Part shown: positions 1 to 6,034 of the stretch, one piece after another
Position numbering within the stretch: the first letter of the stretch is position 1
How the letters are laid out: each line of letters starts with the position of its first letter
Origin: Desulfobulbaceae bacterium
GTDB lineage: Bacteria > Desulfobacterota > Desulfobulbia > Desulfobulbales > Desulfobulbaceae
Reading direction: 5' to 3'
Length of the DNA: 6,034 bases
NCBI GenBank assembly: GCA_007121995.1
Contig: SKJK01000283.1
Location: 1-6,034, forward strand
The notes under the pieces: generated by a model
Database searches by the model: none
The model's input: the letters and a program-made list of their open reading frames with translations, nothing else
Told to the model about the DNA's origin: nothing
Made by a program: the position numbers and the translations under genes

Positions 1-331
1 CACTTTTCTTACCTTTATGCTCCCCGACAAGGAGCAGGCCGTTGCGGTGGCGCAGGTTCTACGTGACAGCGGGGCCGCTGCGGTGCACTGGCGCGAAAAT
101 ACCTGGCATTATTATCCCAACTGGGAGCATTTGCTTGCCGGCAAGACCCTTTGCCACAGCGGTTGGCCGTTAATGGTTCACGGCAAACGCCGGGTTGTCT
201 ATGATTCGCAGGCCTTGCCAACCTCGGCGGCGATCATGGACCGGACATTAACCTACCAGGTGCCGGTCCGGATGAGCGAAGAGATGAAAACAACCACCAC
301 GAATGCCCTGCAAGCTGCCGCCCGGATGTAG
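1..331 (+). CDS. kdnA: KdnA-like 8-amino-3,8-dideoxy-manno-octulosonate aminotransferase (DegT family), C-terminal part
   Basis: This is the 3' end of a gene that enters from the left: the frame is open from base 2, and the first ATG (17) lies inside the conserved fold, so it is not the start. About 109 residues are visible. They match the C-terminal small domain of fold-type-I, PLP-dependent DegT/DnrJ/EryC1/StrS sugar aminotransferases. Recognisable pieces are FLTFMLP at the left edge, the aromatic stretch NTWHYYPNWEH, and the terminal LPTSAAIMDRT segment. The spacing and wording of these pieces resemble my recollection of Shewanella KdnA, which transfers an amino group from glutamate to the 8-oxo-Kdo made by KdnB. 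The kdsB gene about 1.1 kb downstream fits an 8-amino-Kdo lipopolysaccharide pathway. The PLP lysine and most of the active site lie outside the window. A different DegT sugar transaminase remains possible. Confidence 0.62.
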   Translation, partial: TFLTFMLPDKEQAVAVAQVLRDSGAAAVHWRENTWHYYPNWEHLLAGKTLCHSGWPLMVHGKRRVVYDSQALPTSAAIMDRTLTYQVPVRMSEEMKTTTTNALQAAARM

Positions 332-354
332 CCTGATGTTTTTTTCTGCAAACA

Positions 355-400
355 CACCGCTTTGAGCCGCTGTCCGAGAACGGCGCGAATCAGAGCGGTG
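355..400. terminator. Inverted repeat between convergent genes, possible bidirectional terminator
   Basis: Arms at 355-365 (CACCGCTTTGA) and 390-400 (TCAGAGCGGTG) are complementary over 11 positions with one G-T pair. The 24-base loop contains a smaller GCCG/CGGC stem (366-369 and 381-384). The element sits where the plus-strand aminotransferase gene (stop at 331) and minus-strand rsmJ (stop at 390-392) converge, and its right arm includes the rsmJ stop codon. No T-run follows on either strand. A run of seven T (340-346) lies on the aminotransferase side, before the hairpin, so it does not make a classical intrinsic terminator. Confidence 0.3.
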
Positions 401-1193
401 GCACACCCTGTATTGCCCCCACATAGATATCAAAACGGACAGCTTTTCCTCTGAGTGAATAGGTCGGAGGAAGAGTTAACAGAAAAGATCCTTTGAGTGG
501 TCGCTTGACCACGACTTTTTTTGCCTGAAGCGCCAACGCCGCCCGCAACAGCTGCTCTGCGTCATTTTCGTGGTCATGCAGTAACTGCAACAGCCGCAGT
601 TCCTGTTTAACCTTGGCTGTTTTGGAACGTTCCGGAAACATTGGGTCCAGATAAATCACCTCGGGTTGTTCGTTTGTTGTTGAGAAAAAATCGACAACAT
701 CACCAACGGTCAGATGCATCCGGGCGGTGATAGCTGCGATCCGCGGTGAGCGAGCTGCCCGTTGCAGACCGTCACGCAGCAGAGCGGCAATAATGGGATG
801 GCGCTCGAATAGATGGACACGGTACCCGGCAGCGGCGAGTAGAAAGGCATCCCGGCCCAACCCAGCGGTGGCATCGATGATCAGTGGGGCTGCACGGCGA
901 TGAACTTTTGCGGCCCGGACCAATAACTCTCTGCCTGGATGCAGCCATCGCCGCCGAAATCTCGGTGCCTCGAAATCCACCCGAAGGCCACCGGCCAGTT
1001 CCGGATCATCTGCTCGGCACAACTCCAGGCCACTCGGAGTGAGCCGGAGCAGCAGGCCCTGGTGGAATCGATTATTGGTGCGTGGTAGATCGTAGATACC
1101 GGTCAGTTCACTGATGTGTTGGCAAGCACAGCGGGGGTCAATATACAGGGCAATCGACGAATCGGGTGGAGGGGATGACGAGGTGTCTGACAT
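390..1193 (-). CDS. rsmJ: RsmJ-like 16S rRNA (guanine1516-N2)-methyltransferase
   Basis: RsmJ is a cytoplasmic, SAM-dependent class I methyltransferase that makes m2G1516 in 16S rRNA of the small ribosomal subunit. From the chosen start the protein has 267 residues, against about 250 in E. coli. The SAM-binding motif DATAGLGRDAF is at about residues 107-117, followed by an acidic strand end (LFERHP). The family signature VIYLDPMFP is at about 179-187, VVVKRP at 227-232 and RFDIYVG at 253-259. The N-terminal LTPSGLELCRADDPELAGG region also fits the family. The frame stays open back to 1487, overlapping kdsB, but that extension does not look like protein and lies beyond the family's usual N-terminus. 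ATGs at 1193, 1205 and 1244 are candidates; none has a strong Shine-Dalgarno, and 1193 best fits family length. The gene is opposite in direction to its neighbours and looks like an independent housekeeping unit. Confidence 0.88.
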   Translation of the reverse strand: MSDTSSSPPPDSSIALYIDPRCACQHISELTGIYDLPRTNNRFHQGLLLRLTPSGLELCRADDPELAGGLRVDFEAPRFRRRWLHPGRELLVRAAKVHRRAAPLIIDATAGLGRDAFLLAAAGYRVHLFERHPIIAALLRDGLQRAARSPRIAAITARMHLTVGDVVDFFSTTNEQPEVIYLDPMFPERSKTAKVKQELRLLQLLHDHENDAEQLLRAALALQAKKVVVKRPLKGSFLLTLPPTYSLRGKAVRFDIYVGAIQGVPPL

Positions 1194-1371
1194 GTGCAGT
1201 CTCATGGCGGCGGGCTGTTTCCGGGTTCGCTGGGCTGGTTCCATGTGCCTGCCGTTGGTGTACCAATAAGTCCAGCTGTAAAAACCACGGAGGGGGTCCT
1301 TGTGTAGTTTGCCATGTTTCTCTATTGTCAGCGATTGCGACGAGGATCTAAGTCGATGGTTTTTTTGCTGA

Positions 1372-1400
1372 TTGCCTTTTATCAGGCTGCACTGTATCAT
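1372..1400 (+). promoter_or_regulatory. Candidate sigma-70 promoter for kdsB
   Basis: TTGCCT (1372-1377) and TATCAT (1395-1400) are separated by 17 bases. They match the -35 and -10 consensus at 4 of 6 and 5 of 6 positions. Transcription would start near 1407, giving a leader of about 55 bases before the kdsB ATG. It lies in the intergenic region between divergent rsmJ and kdsB, where a promoter is expected. I found no comparably good pair pointing toward rsmJ. Confidence 0.45.
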
Positions 1401-1461
1401 GAAAGGAGAAAGTGAGGCAACGCATTCCCGCTTTTTCTGAAACCCGTGGGCAGGATGGACA

Positions 1462-2220
1462 ATGAACACAAAAAATCCCGGAATCACAGCTATTATTCCT
1501 GCGCGATATCATTCGAATCGTTTTGAGGGCAAACCTCTGGCGCTGATCAACGGCAAGCCCATGATTCAGCACGTGGTGGAGCGAGCTCTGCGGGTCGAAC
1601 TTCTTTCCCGAGTGGTAGTGGCAACCGATGACGAGCGAATTGCCGATGCCGTGGCCTCCTTTGGTGGCACCTGGGTTATGACCCGTAGCGATCATGCCAC
1701 CGGAACCGACAGGCTGGCGGAGGCTGCCCTGTTGCTGGATGTCTCTGATCAGGAGATCATTGTCAATATCCAAGGCGATCAGCCCCTGTTTCCGGCGGAG
1801 ATAGTCGAACAGGTCGTCCGTCCACTTGTTGACGATCCCGCCCTGCCTATGTCGACCCTGATCTATAAAATTATCCGAGCAGAAGAAATCAGCGATCCCA
1901 ATCATGTTAAAACAGTTTTTGATTGCCATCATAACGCGCTCTATTTTTCCCGATCCCCGATCCCTTTCCAGCGGGATCCTACCGAAGGAGTGCAGCCGAC
2001 GTATTATAAACATCTCGGTTTTTATGCCTACCGGAAAGGTTTCCTCGTTACCTTTGTCGGTCTGCCCGAAGGGCAATGGGAGCGCTTCGAAAAGCTCGAG
2101 CAGCTCCGTGCCCTTGAATATGGGTACACTATCCGGGTGGTCCAGACCGATCACGATTCCGTGGAGGTCGATACCTCTGACGATCTTCTCAGGGTGAAAC
2201 AGCTGCTCTCGACTCTATAA
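1462..2220 (+). CDS. kdsB: 3-deoxy-manno-octulosonate cytidylyltransferase (CMP-Kdo synthetase)
   Basis: KdsB activates Kdo with CTP to give CMP-Kdo and pyrophosphate in the cytoplasm, supplying the donor sugar for the lipopolysaccharide inner core. The protein has 252 residues, the usual length, and appears complete. The nucleotide-binding signature PARYHSNRFEGKPL is at residues 13-26, TDDERIADAV at 55-64, TGTDRLAEA at 80-88, the metal/CTP loop NIQGDQPL at 102-109, HLGFYAYRKGFL at 184-195, EKLEQLRALEYG at 210-221 and the C-terminal VEVDTSDDL at 234-242. The ATG at 1462 is the only sensible start, because the frame is closed by a TGA at 1438. AGGA (1452-1455) lies six bases upstream as ribosome binding site. 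With a KdnA-like gene nearby, its real substrate could be 8-amino-Kdo; as far as I recall, the Shewanella KdsB prefers that sugar. The sequence alone cannot settle this. Confidence 0.95.
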   Translation: MNTKNPGITAIIPARYHSNRFEGKPLALINGKPMIQHVVERALRVELLSRVVVATDDERIADAVASFGGTWVMTRSDHATGTDRLAEAALLLDVSDQEIIVNIQGDQPLFPAEIVEQVVRPLVDDPALPMSTLIYKIIRAEEISDPNHVKTVFDCHHNALYFSRSPIPFQRDPTEGVQPTYYKHLGFYAYRKGFLVTFVGLPEGQWERFEKLEQLRALEYGYTIRVVQTDHDSVEVDTSDDLLRVKQLLSTL

Positions 2221-2257
2221 GACCGTAGCAACTGTCCGTTCACAATAAAAATTCGTG

Positions 2258-2277
2258 ACAGAGGGGCTCTTGTTTTT
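2258..2277 (+). terminator. Weak intrinsic-terminator-like hairpin after kdsB
   Basis: ACAGAG (2258-2263) pairs with CTCT(T)GT (2267-2273) across a GGG loop, with one bulged T. The stem runs directly into a T-run ending at 2277. It lies 37 bases after the kdsB stop. The stem is short and imperfect, so some read-through into the downstream CofD/YvcK-like gene is plausible. The remaining bases to 2364 show no clear promoter that I can defend. Confidence 0.35.
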
Positions 2278-2364
2278 CACGGATCCGGGGAGATGTTCTG
2301 TTCTTAATCAAGGCGCGACGGCGAATTACCAAACCTTGTACCAAAGGGAGTCATAACACAGGAT

Positions 2365-4716
2365 ATGGGGGGACAACAGCATCTAAGATCCCAATTACAG
2401 CAGCTGACCTCGCAGGGGTTTTCCGTACTTGATGTTTTACCCGAAAGCAGCTTGGCGGAAAAAATTATTGCTATCCTCATGGGCCGCGCTCCCGACTCGC
2501 TTGCTCCAGCGGTTTTTTCTCTGTTCAATACCCTGAAAAACCAGATAAATAACCTGGATACGAGTCGAATCCGAGTCGTAGTATTCGGAGGCGGCACCGG
2601 GTTGTCCAATGCAATCGGGGGCGATTCCCGGCGAATGAGTTGGGCAGAGCAACCTTTTACCGGTTTGAAGCAGGTGTTTCCCCTGGTCCATTCGGTGGTT
2701 TGCATTACCGATGACGGAGGTTCCACCGGTGAGTTGCAGAAGGATTTGCCGCTCATCGCCCTGGGTGATCTTCGTCATGTGCTGATCTCATCCATTCGCC
2801 GGGAGAATCTGGTCAGGGAATACGGTCTTGACGCTGCAACAGCTGCGCGCACAGCGGCGGCATTGTACACCCTGTTTAATTACCGTTTCATCTCCTGTCC
2901 TGTTTCTCGGCAGCAATTACTTGCCGATACGGGGTTGCACTCCGGAGATCTTCCTCCCTCCCTGCGCGTGTATCTAGCGGAACTGACCGACCGACTGTAC
3001 ACCGACGTCCGTCTCAATCCAACTCTTTATCGCCCCCAGTGTCTGGGAAACCTGCTCCTGGCATCAGCCATTTACAAGCAGTTGGATTCCTCACTCTCCT
3101 CTTCCCAATTGCTGGCATCGCATCAGATTGTTCGCACCGCTACCATCCGGGGACTGGCGGAACTGTCGGCACGACTGGGCGTGCAGCCTAATTCGGTTCT
3201 ACCCTGCACCACCACGCTTTCCCAGTTGCAAATGCTTTATGGTAATGGTGTTCTGGTCACCAGTGAATATAAATCCAGCAGGGCCCGACGCGGGTACCCC
3301 GTAGACCGGGTGTTGGTGGATTTCAGCCGGCCTCCCTTTCTGCAACCAGAGGTCGTGCAACTGGTCCAACGGGCCGATATCATTCTTTTTGCACCAGGTA
3401 GCCTGTACACGTCAATCATTCCCATCCTCCAGATCCCGGGACTGGCGGAAGTGATCAGAAATAATCAAACCGCTCTTAAAGTACTGGTAGCCAACATCTG
3501 GGTCCAGAAGGGTGAAACCGATGCAACCCGAGATGCGCCGGAGAGAAAATTTTATGTTTCCGACCTGATCAGGGCGTACCATCTCAATATTCCCGGTGGG
3601 GTTGATGATCTTTTTTCTCATGTGGTGTCCATCGACATGGGGGATATTCCGGGTTCCATCCTCCAACGCTACGCTCTGGAGGACAAAGCACCGATCTATG
3701 TTGATTGTGGCCGCATTCGTGCTTTTGGCTTCGGTTCGGTGGAAGGGAGGATATTTTCAGAAGATCTGCTGCGGCAACGCGGAGTTATTCAGCACGACCC
3801 TGACGCTCTGGCAACGGCTATCCGCGGCCTTTGGGCCCTGAAACAGGCTGGGTTTCTCAATCAGCCCAGTCGCCGGGAAACATTGCCCGATGCCGATTTC
3901 CCCTTCCGCAGGGAATATCCTCTCCGGCCCGCACCCAGCCAGCGTTATGAGAAAATCCGCTCCCTGCTTCACTATCTGAGCACCGAGTTGATGCCCGCCG
4001 GATCCGTCAACATGGTAAAAATGAACGAAACGGAGCGGAAGTGGCTCCTGGACAGGGTTGTTGAGATTATCTGGTTGCATCCGGATATTCCCCCCGAGCA
4101 CCTGCAATTCATTCACGGCATTACTCTGGTCGCCCCGGAATCGTGGAAACGCTGTCAGCAATGGGACAATGTTTTCTCCTTTTATGATCCGAATGATCAA
4201 CGTATCAAAATCCGCCGCGACCAGGCGGAAAATCTCAACCGGTTTGAAATGGTTTTTCTGGTCGCCCTGGGCCAGTCACTATTGGGAAATTATGCCCGGG
4301 AAAAACAGATGACCGACCTCCGTTCCGGTACGGATCTCGTCGGCAGGATGTATCAGTTGCGAATGACAGAGCCTGAGCAATTGGTGAGTTTTCTCACTTC
4401 TGATGACATTGATAGCTACTTGCGATTGTCGCGCATGCATAGTCTGCGCCCCAAAGAACGATTATATACCCGGACGATTAACTTACATGAGGGTTTTACA
4501 CCGCCAGGTTTGTTTTTTGGTCTTTTTTACGCATGGTATCTGGACAACAGGTTTGCCCCTAATATAGAATATAAAATGTCGATCATGCGTCATACTATCT
4601 CCGACCTGATTCCTGAACAGGCACGTATTTTTGGCCGTCGTCGGGCTATGATAGCTTTTTTCCGGGAAAGAGTTTTCAGGCAATGCTCCCCTCTGCTTAG
4701 TGGTACCAACAAATGA
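2365..4716 (+). CDS. Long CofD/YvcK-family protein with an unrecognised C-terminal region
   Basis: The protein has 783 residues, against about 320 for canonical YvcK. Its core, residues about 69-495, carries the family landmarks in order: VVVFGGGTGLSNAI (71-84, nucleotide-binding glycine loop), ITDDGGSTGEL (114-124), GDLRHVL (134-140), CLGNLLLAS (226-234), LFAPGSLYTSIIP (341-353), VANIWVQKGETDAT (375-388) and VDCGRIRAFGFGSV (447-459). YvcK proteins bind UDP-sugars such as UDP-GlcNAc and affect carbon use and envelope synthesis; CofD uses the same fold in coenzyme F420 synthesis, for which there is no local support. About 60 extra residues (roughly 150-225) separate the second and third glycine-rich motifs. 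Residues 1-68 are a helical extension, and about 520-783 match nothing I recognise. The frame is closed by TAA at 2305 and has no earlier ATG, GTG or TTG. The Shine-Dalgarno is poor: GGGAG is 15 bases from the ATG and AGG only two. The stop overlaps the kinase start. The long form may be related to the CofD-like protein of the GAK system. Confidence 0.82.
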   Translation: MGGQQHLRSQLQQLTSQGFSVLDVLPESSLAEKIIAILMGRAPDSLAPAVFSLFNTLKNQINNLDTSRIRVVVFGGGTGLSNAIGGDSRRMSWAEQPFTGLKQVFPLVHSVVCITDDGGSTGELQKDLPLIALGDLRHVLISSIRRENLVREYGLDAATAARTAAALYTLFNYRFISCPVSRQQLLADTGLHSGDLPPSLRVYLAELTDRLYTDVRLNPTLYRPQCLGNLLLASAIYKQLDSSLSSSQLLASHQIVRTATIRGLAELSARLGVQPNSVLPCTTTLSQLQMLYGNGVLVTSEYKSSRARRGYPVDRVLVDFSRPPFLQPEVVQLVQRADIILFAPGSLYTSIIPILQIPGLAEVIRNNQTALKVLVANIWVQKGETDATRDAPERKFYVSDLIRAYHLNIPGGVDDLFSHVVSIDMGDIPGSILQRYALEDKAPIYVDCGRIRAFGFGSVEGRIFSEDLLRQRGVIQHDPDALATAIRGLWALKQAGFLNQPSRRETLPDADFPFRREYPLRPAPSQRYEKIRSLLHYLSTELMPAGSVNMVKMNETERKWLLDRVVEIIWLHPDIPPEHLQFIHGITLVAPESWKRCQQWDNVFSFYDPNDQRIKIRRDQAENLNRFEMVFLVALGQSLLGNYAREKQMTDLRSGTDLVGRMYQLRMTEPEQLVSFLTSDDIDSYLRLSRMHSLRPKERLYTRTINLHEGFTPPGLFFGLFYAWYLDNRFAPNIEYKMSIMRHTISDLIPEQARIFGRRRAMIAFFRERVFRQCSPLLSGTNK

Positions 4717-6034
4717 TTATCACCGTATTGACGGTTCTCTGTCTTCTTCTGGCCGGATACGCGGCGGTCACCATTGTTCTCTATCAAGGCAGCATCCGTC
4801 CTCGATTGCGTACCCTTGCAGGGCAGGGTGATACGACCAAACCCACAGCTCCGAAACCGGATTCGATTCCCACTGGGGAGCAAGGTACAAGCGAATTGCC
4901 AGCTGAAGAGTGGCGCCTCACCTTTGACGCTATTCTGGATCCGGTTGTCATTCTCGATCAAAACCTTTTCATTATCAAAAGCAACCGTGCCGCCATTGAT
5001 CTCCTTTCCGCAGATGGTACCTCCATCGAAGGAAAGACCTGCCATCAGCTGTTTGCAGGTATCGAGTCCCTTTGTCGGCTCTGCCCCGTGCTGACTGTTC
5101 GTCGGGAACAGAAACCTGTGCGTCAGGAGATCTATCATCGCTTTCTTGGTCGCACCTTTTCAATTTCCTGTTCCCCGATTATTCGCGATCAAGAGATTGT
5201 CGGGTATGTCTATACAGCCAAGGATATCAGCCATCAGCGCAACCTGGAAAAGCGACTGATCCACGCTTATAAACTGGAGGCCATCGCCACGTTGGCCGGA
5301 GGCATTGCCCATGATTTCAACAATATTCTCGGGGCTGTCCTTGGAAATGCCGATTTGCTGCTCTACAGGCTGCCCACCAAAAAAACGGCAGACACCCTGA
5401 CTATCGGACCTCCCGTTACCCCTGAGGAGATAGTCGAGCATGTTCAGGCCATCAAGCGGGCCGGTAACAGGGCCAGGGACCTGGTCAGCCAGATTCTAGC
5501 CTTTAGCCGTCAATCCTCCAACCAGCGACAAAATCTTCTGCTTGGACCGGTGGTCAAGGAGGCCTGTCGATTGTTGCGAGCTTCCTTGCCGGCGACCATA
5601 GAACTCAAAATTTCGGTGGCCAATGACCTTGGTATGATTCATGCTGACCCGGTGCAGATCCAGCAGGTGTTGATGAACCTGTGCACCAATGCTGCCCAGG
5701 CCATTGACAGCCGGACCGGAGGGATCATTGAAATTTCTTTGCGGGAAATCGAGTCTGGCAAGGGCGAAGAGCTTCGCTATCACAAACTGACCCCAGGCAG
5801 GTATATCGTACTTACAGTCAAGGATACGGGCAAGGGCATTCCCGCTGAAATGCTTGAACGAATTTTTGATCCTTTTTTCACTACCCGCGATGTCGGAGAG
5901 GGTTCAGGCATGGGGCTTGCTGTTCTCCATGGTATTATTGTTTCCCATGACGGAGTTATCGATGTTCAATCGGAGGTGGGCAAAGGAACAGTGTTTACAG
6001 TCTTTTTCCCACGGGTTCAAGACAAAGAACAGGC
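4713..6034 (+). CDS. Membrane-anchored PAS sensor histidine kinase, 3' end outside the window
   Basis: A two-component sensor kinase, 440 complete codons visible with the frame still open at the right edge. Residues 3-24 form one hydrophobic segment, then a low-complexity linker (37-63) leads to a PAS domain (about 65-172), so sensing is probably cytoplasmic. The PAS domain carries C110, C121 and C124 in a CX10CX2C-P pattern. The H-box LAGGIAHDFNNIL (194-206) places the phospho-accepting histidine at 200. The ATP-binding domain has the N-box NLCTNAAQAI (322-331), G1 DTGKGI (371-376), F-box FDPFFTT (385-391) and G2 GSGMGLAVLHGI (397-408), so catalysis looks intact. The loop between the two dimerisation helices, around 219-237, seems about 14 residues longer than usual. 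The ATG overlaps the upstream stop as ATGA and has no clear Shine-Dalgarno, indicating translational coupling. Kinases with this H-box often carry a C-terminal receiver domain; the visible part ends at the close of the ATPase domain, so this cannot be decided. Confidence 0.92.
   Translation, partial: MIITVLTVLCLLLAGYAAVTIVLYQGSIRPRLRTLAGQGDTTKPTAPKPDSIPTGEQGTSELPAEEWRLTFDAILDPVVILDQNLFIIKSNRAAIDLLSADGTSIEGKTCHQLFAGIESLCRLCPVLTVRREQKPVRQEIYHRFLGRTFSISCSPIIRDQEIVGYVYTAKDISHQRNLEKRLIHAYKLEAIATLAGGIAHDFNNILGAVLGNADLLLYRLPTKKTADTLTIGPPVTPEEIVEHVQAIKRAGNRARDLVSQILAFSRQSSNQRQNLLLGPVVKEACRLLRASLPATIELKISVANDLGMIHADPVQIQQVLMNLCTNAAQAIDSRTGGIIEISLREIESGKGEELRYHKLTPGRYIVLTVKDTGKGIPAEMLERIFDPFFTTRDVGEGSGMGLAVLHGIIVSHDGVIDVQSEVGKGTVFTVFFPRVQDKEQ

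Noticed and set aside
1280..1310. Hairpin followed by a T-run on the minus strand near 1280-1305
   Set aside because: Only a few broken base pairs form, and a terminator there would lie upstream of rsmJ without a gene to end.
1338..1367. Short CGAC/GTCG stem followed by a run of seven T on the plus strand
   Set aside because: The stem is only four base pairs with a ten-base loop, and no plus-strand gene ends just upstream.
1194..1487. N-terminal extension of the rsmJ frame to 365 residues, overlapping the kdsB start
   Set aside because: The extra 98 residues do not resemble any part of RsmJ, read as non-coding sequence, and would cover the divergent promoter region and overlap kdsB by 26 bases.
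1348..2154. 268-codon open frame antisense to kdsB
   Set aside because: It lies entirely opposite a clear kdsB and its upstream region, with no recognisable motif; it is a shadow of the codon pattern on the other strand.
3757..4200. 147-codon antisense frame inside the CofD/YvcK-like gene
   Set aside because: It is fully opposite a continuous conserved coding region and has no motif or ribosome binding evidence.
2365..4716. Assignment as 2-phospho-L-lactate transferase (CofD) for coenzyme F420 synthesis
   Set aside because: The motif order and wording, especially APGSLYTS and QKGETD, follow YvcK rather than archaeal CofD, and no other F420 gene is nearby.
4590..5138. 182-codon antisense frame across the CofD-like gene and kinase junction
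   Set aside because: It runs opposite two well-supported genes, shows no domain signature, and its sequence looks low in protein character.
1..6034. CRISPR array, tRNA, rRNA, insertion sequence or attachment site
   Set aside because: I saw no regularly spaced repeats, no tRNA cloverleaf or rRNA sequence, no transposase or integrase motif and no terminal inverted repeats with target duplications.

Overview
The window looks like a chromosomal segment of a Gram-negative bacterium, most likely an anaerobic member of the Desulfobacterota (former Deltaproteobacteria). This rests on two envelope-sugar genes (CMP-Kdo synthetase and a KdnA-like aminotransferase), an RsmJ-type rRNA methyltransferase, a long CofD/YvcK-type protein, and a PAS histidine kinase with a cysteine cluster of a kind common in that phylum. 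The lineage is an inference from protein style, not from a marker gene. Base composition looks moderate in GC and even throughout, and I see no mobile element, tRNA, rRNA or CRISPR array.

Layout. (1) Positions 1-331, plus strand: the C-terminal end of a DegT-family PLP aminotransferase resembling KdnA, the enzyme that makes 8-amino-Kdo. (2) Positions 390-1193, minus strand: rsmJ, a 16S rRNA guanine-N2 methyltransferase, convergent with the first gene. (3) Positions 1194-1461: a divergent intergenic region with a plausible sigma-70 promoter for the next gene. (4) Positions 1462-2220, plus strand: kdsB, complete. (5) Positions 2221-2364: an intergenic gap with a weak terminator-like hairpin. 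(6) Positions 2365-4716, plus strand: a 783-residue protein with a YvcK/CofD core, an N-terminal extension and a large C-terminal region I do not recognise. (7) Positions 4713-6034, plus strand: a membrane-anchored PAS histidine kinase, translationally coupled to the previous gene by an ATGA overlap and cut by the window edge.

How the genes may work together. The KdnA-like enzyme and KdsB bracket rsmJ and could act in one pathway, in which an aminated Kdo analogue is made and then activated with CMP for lipopolysaccharide inner-core assembly. The CofD/YvcK-like protein and the kinase form a tight two-gene unit. Canonical YvcK binds UDP-sugars and affects carbon and envelope metabolism, so a nucleotide-sugar or metabolite input to this two-component system is a reasonable but untested idea. 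This pair is the least conventional part of the window.
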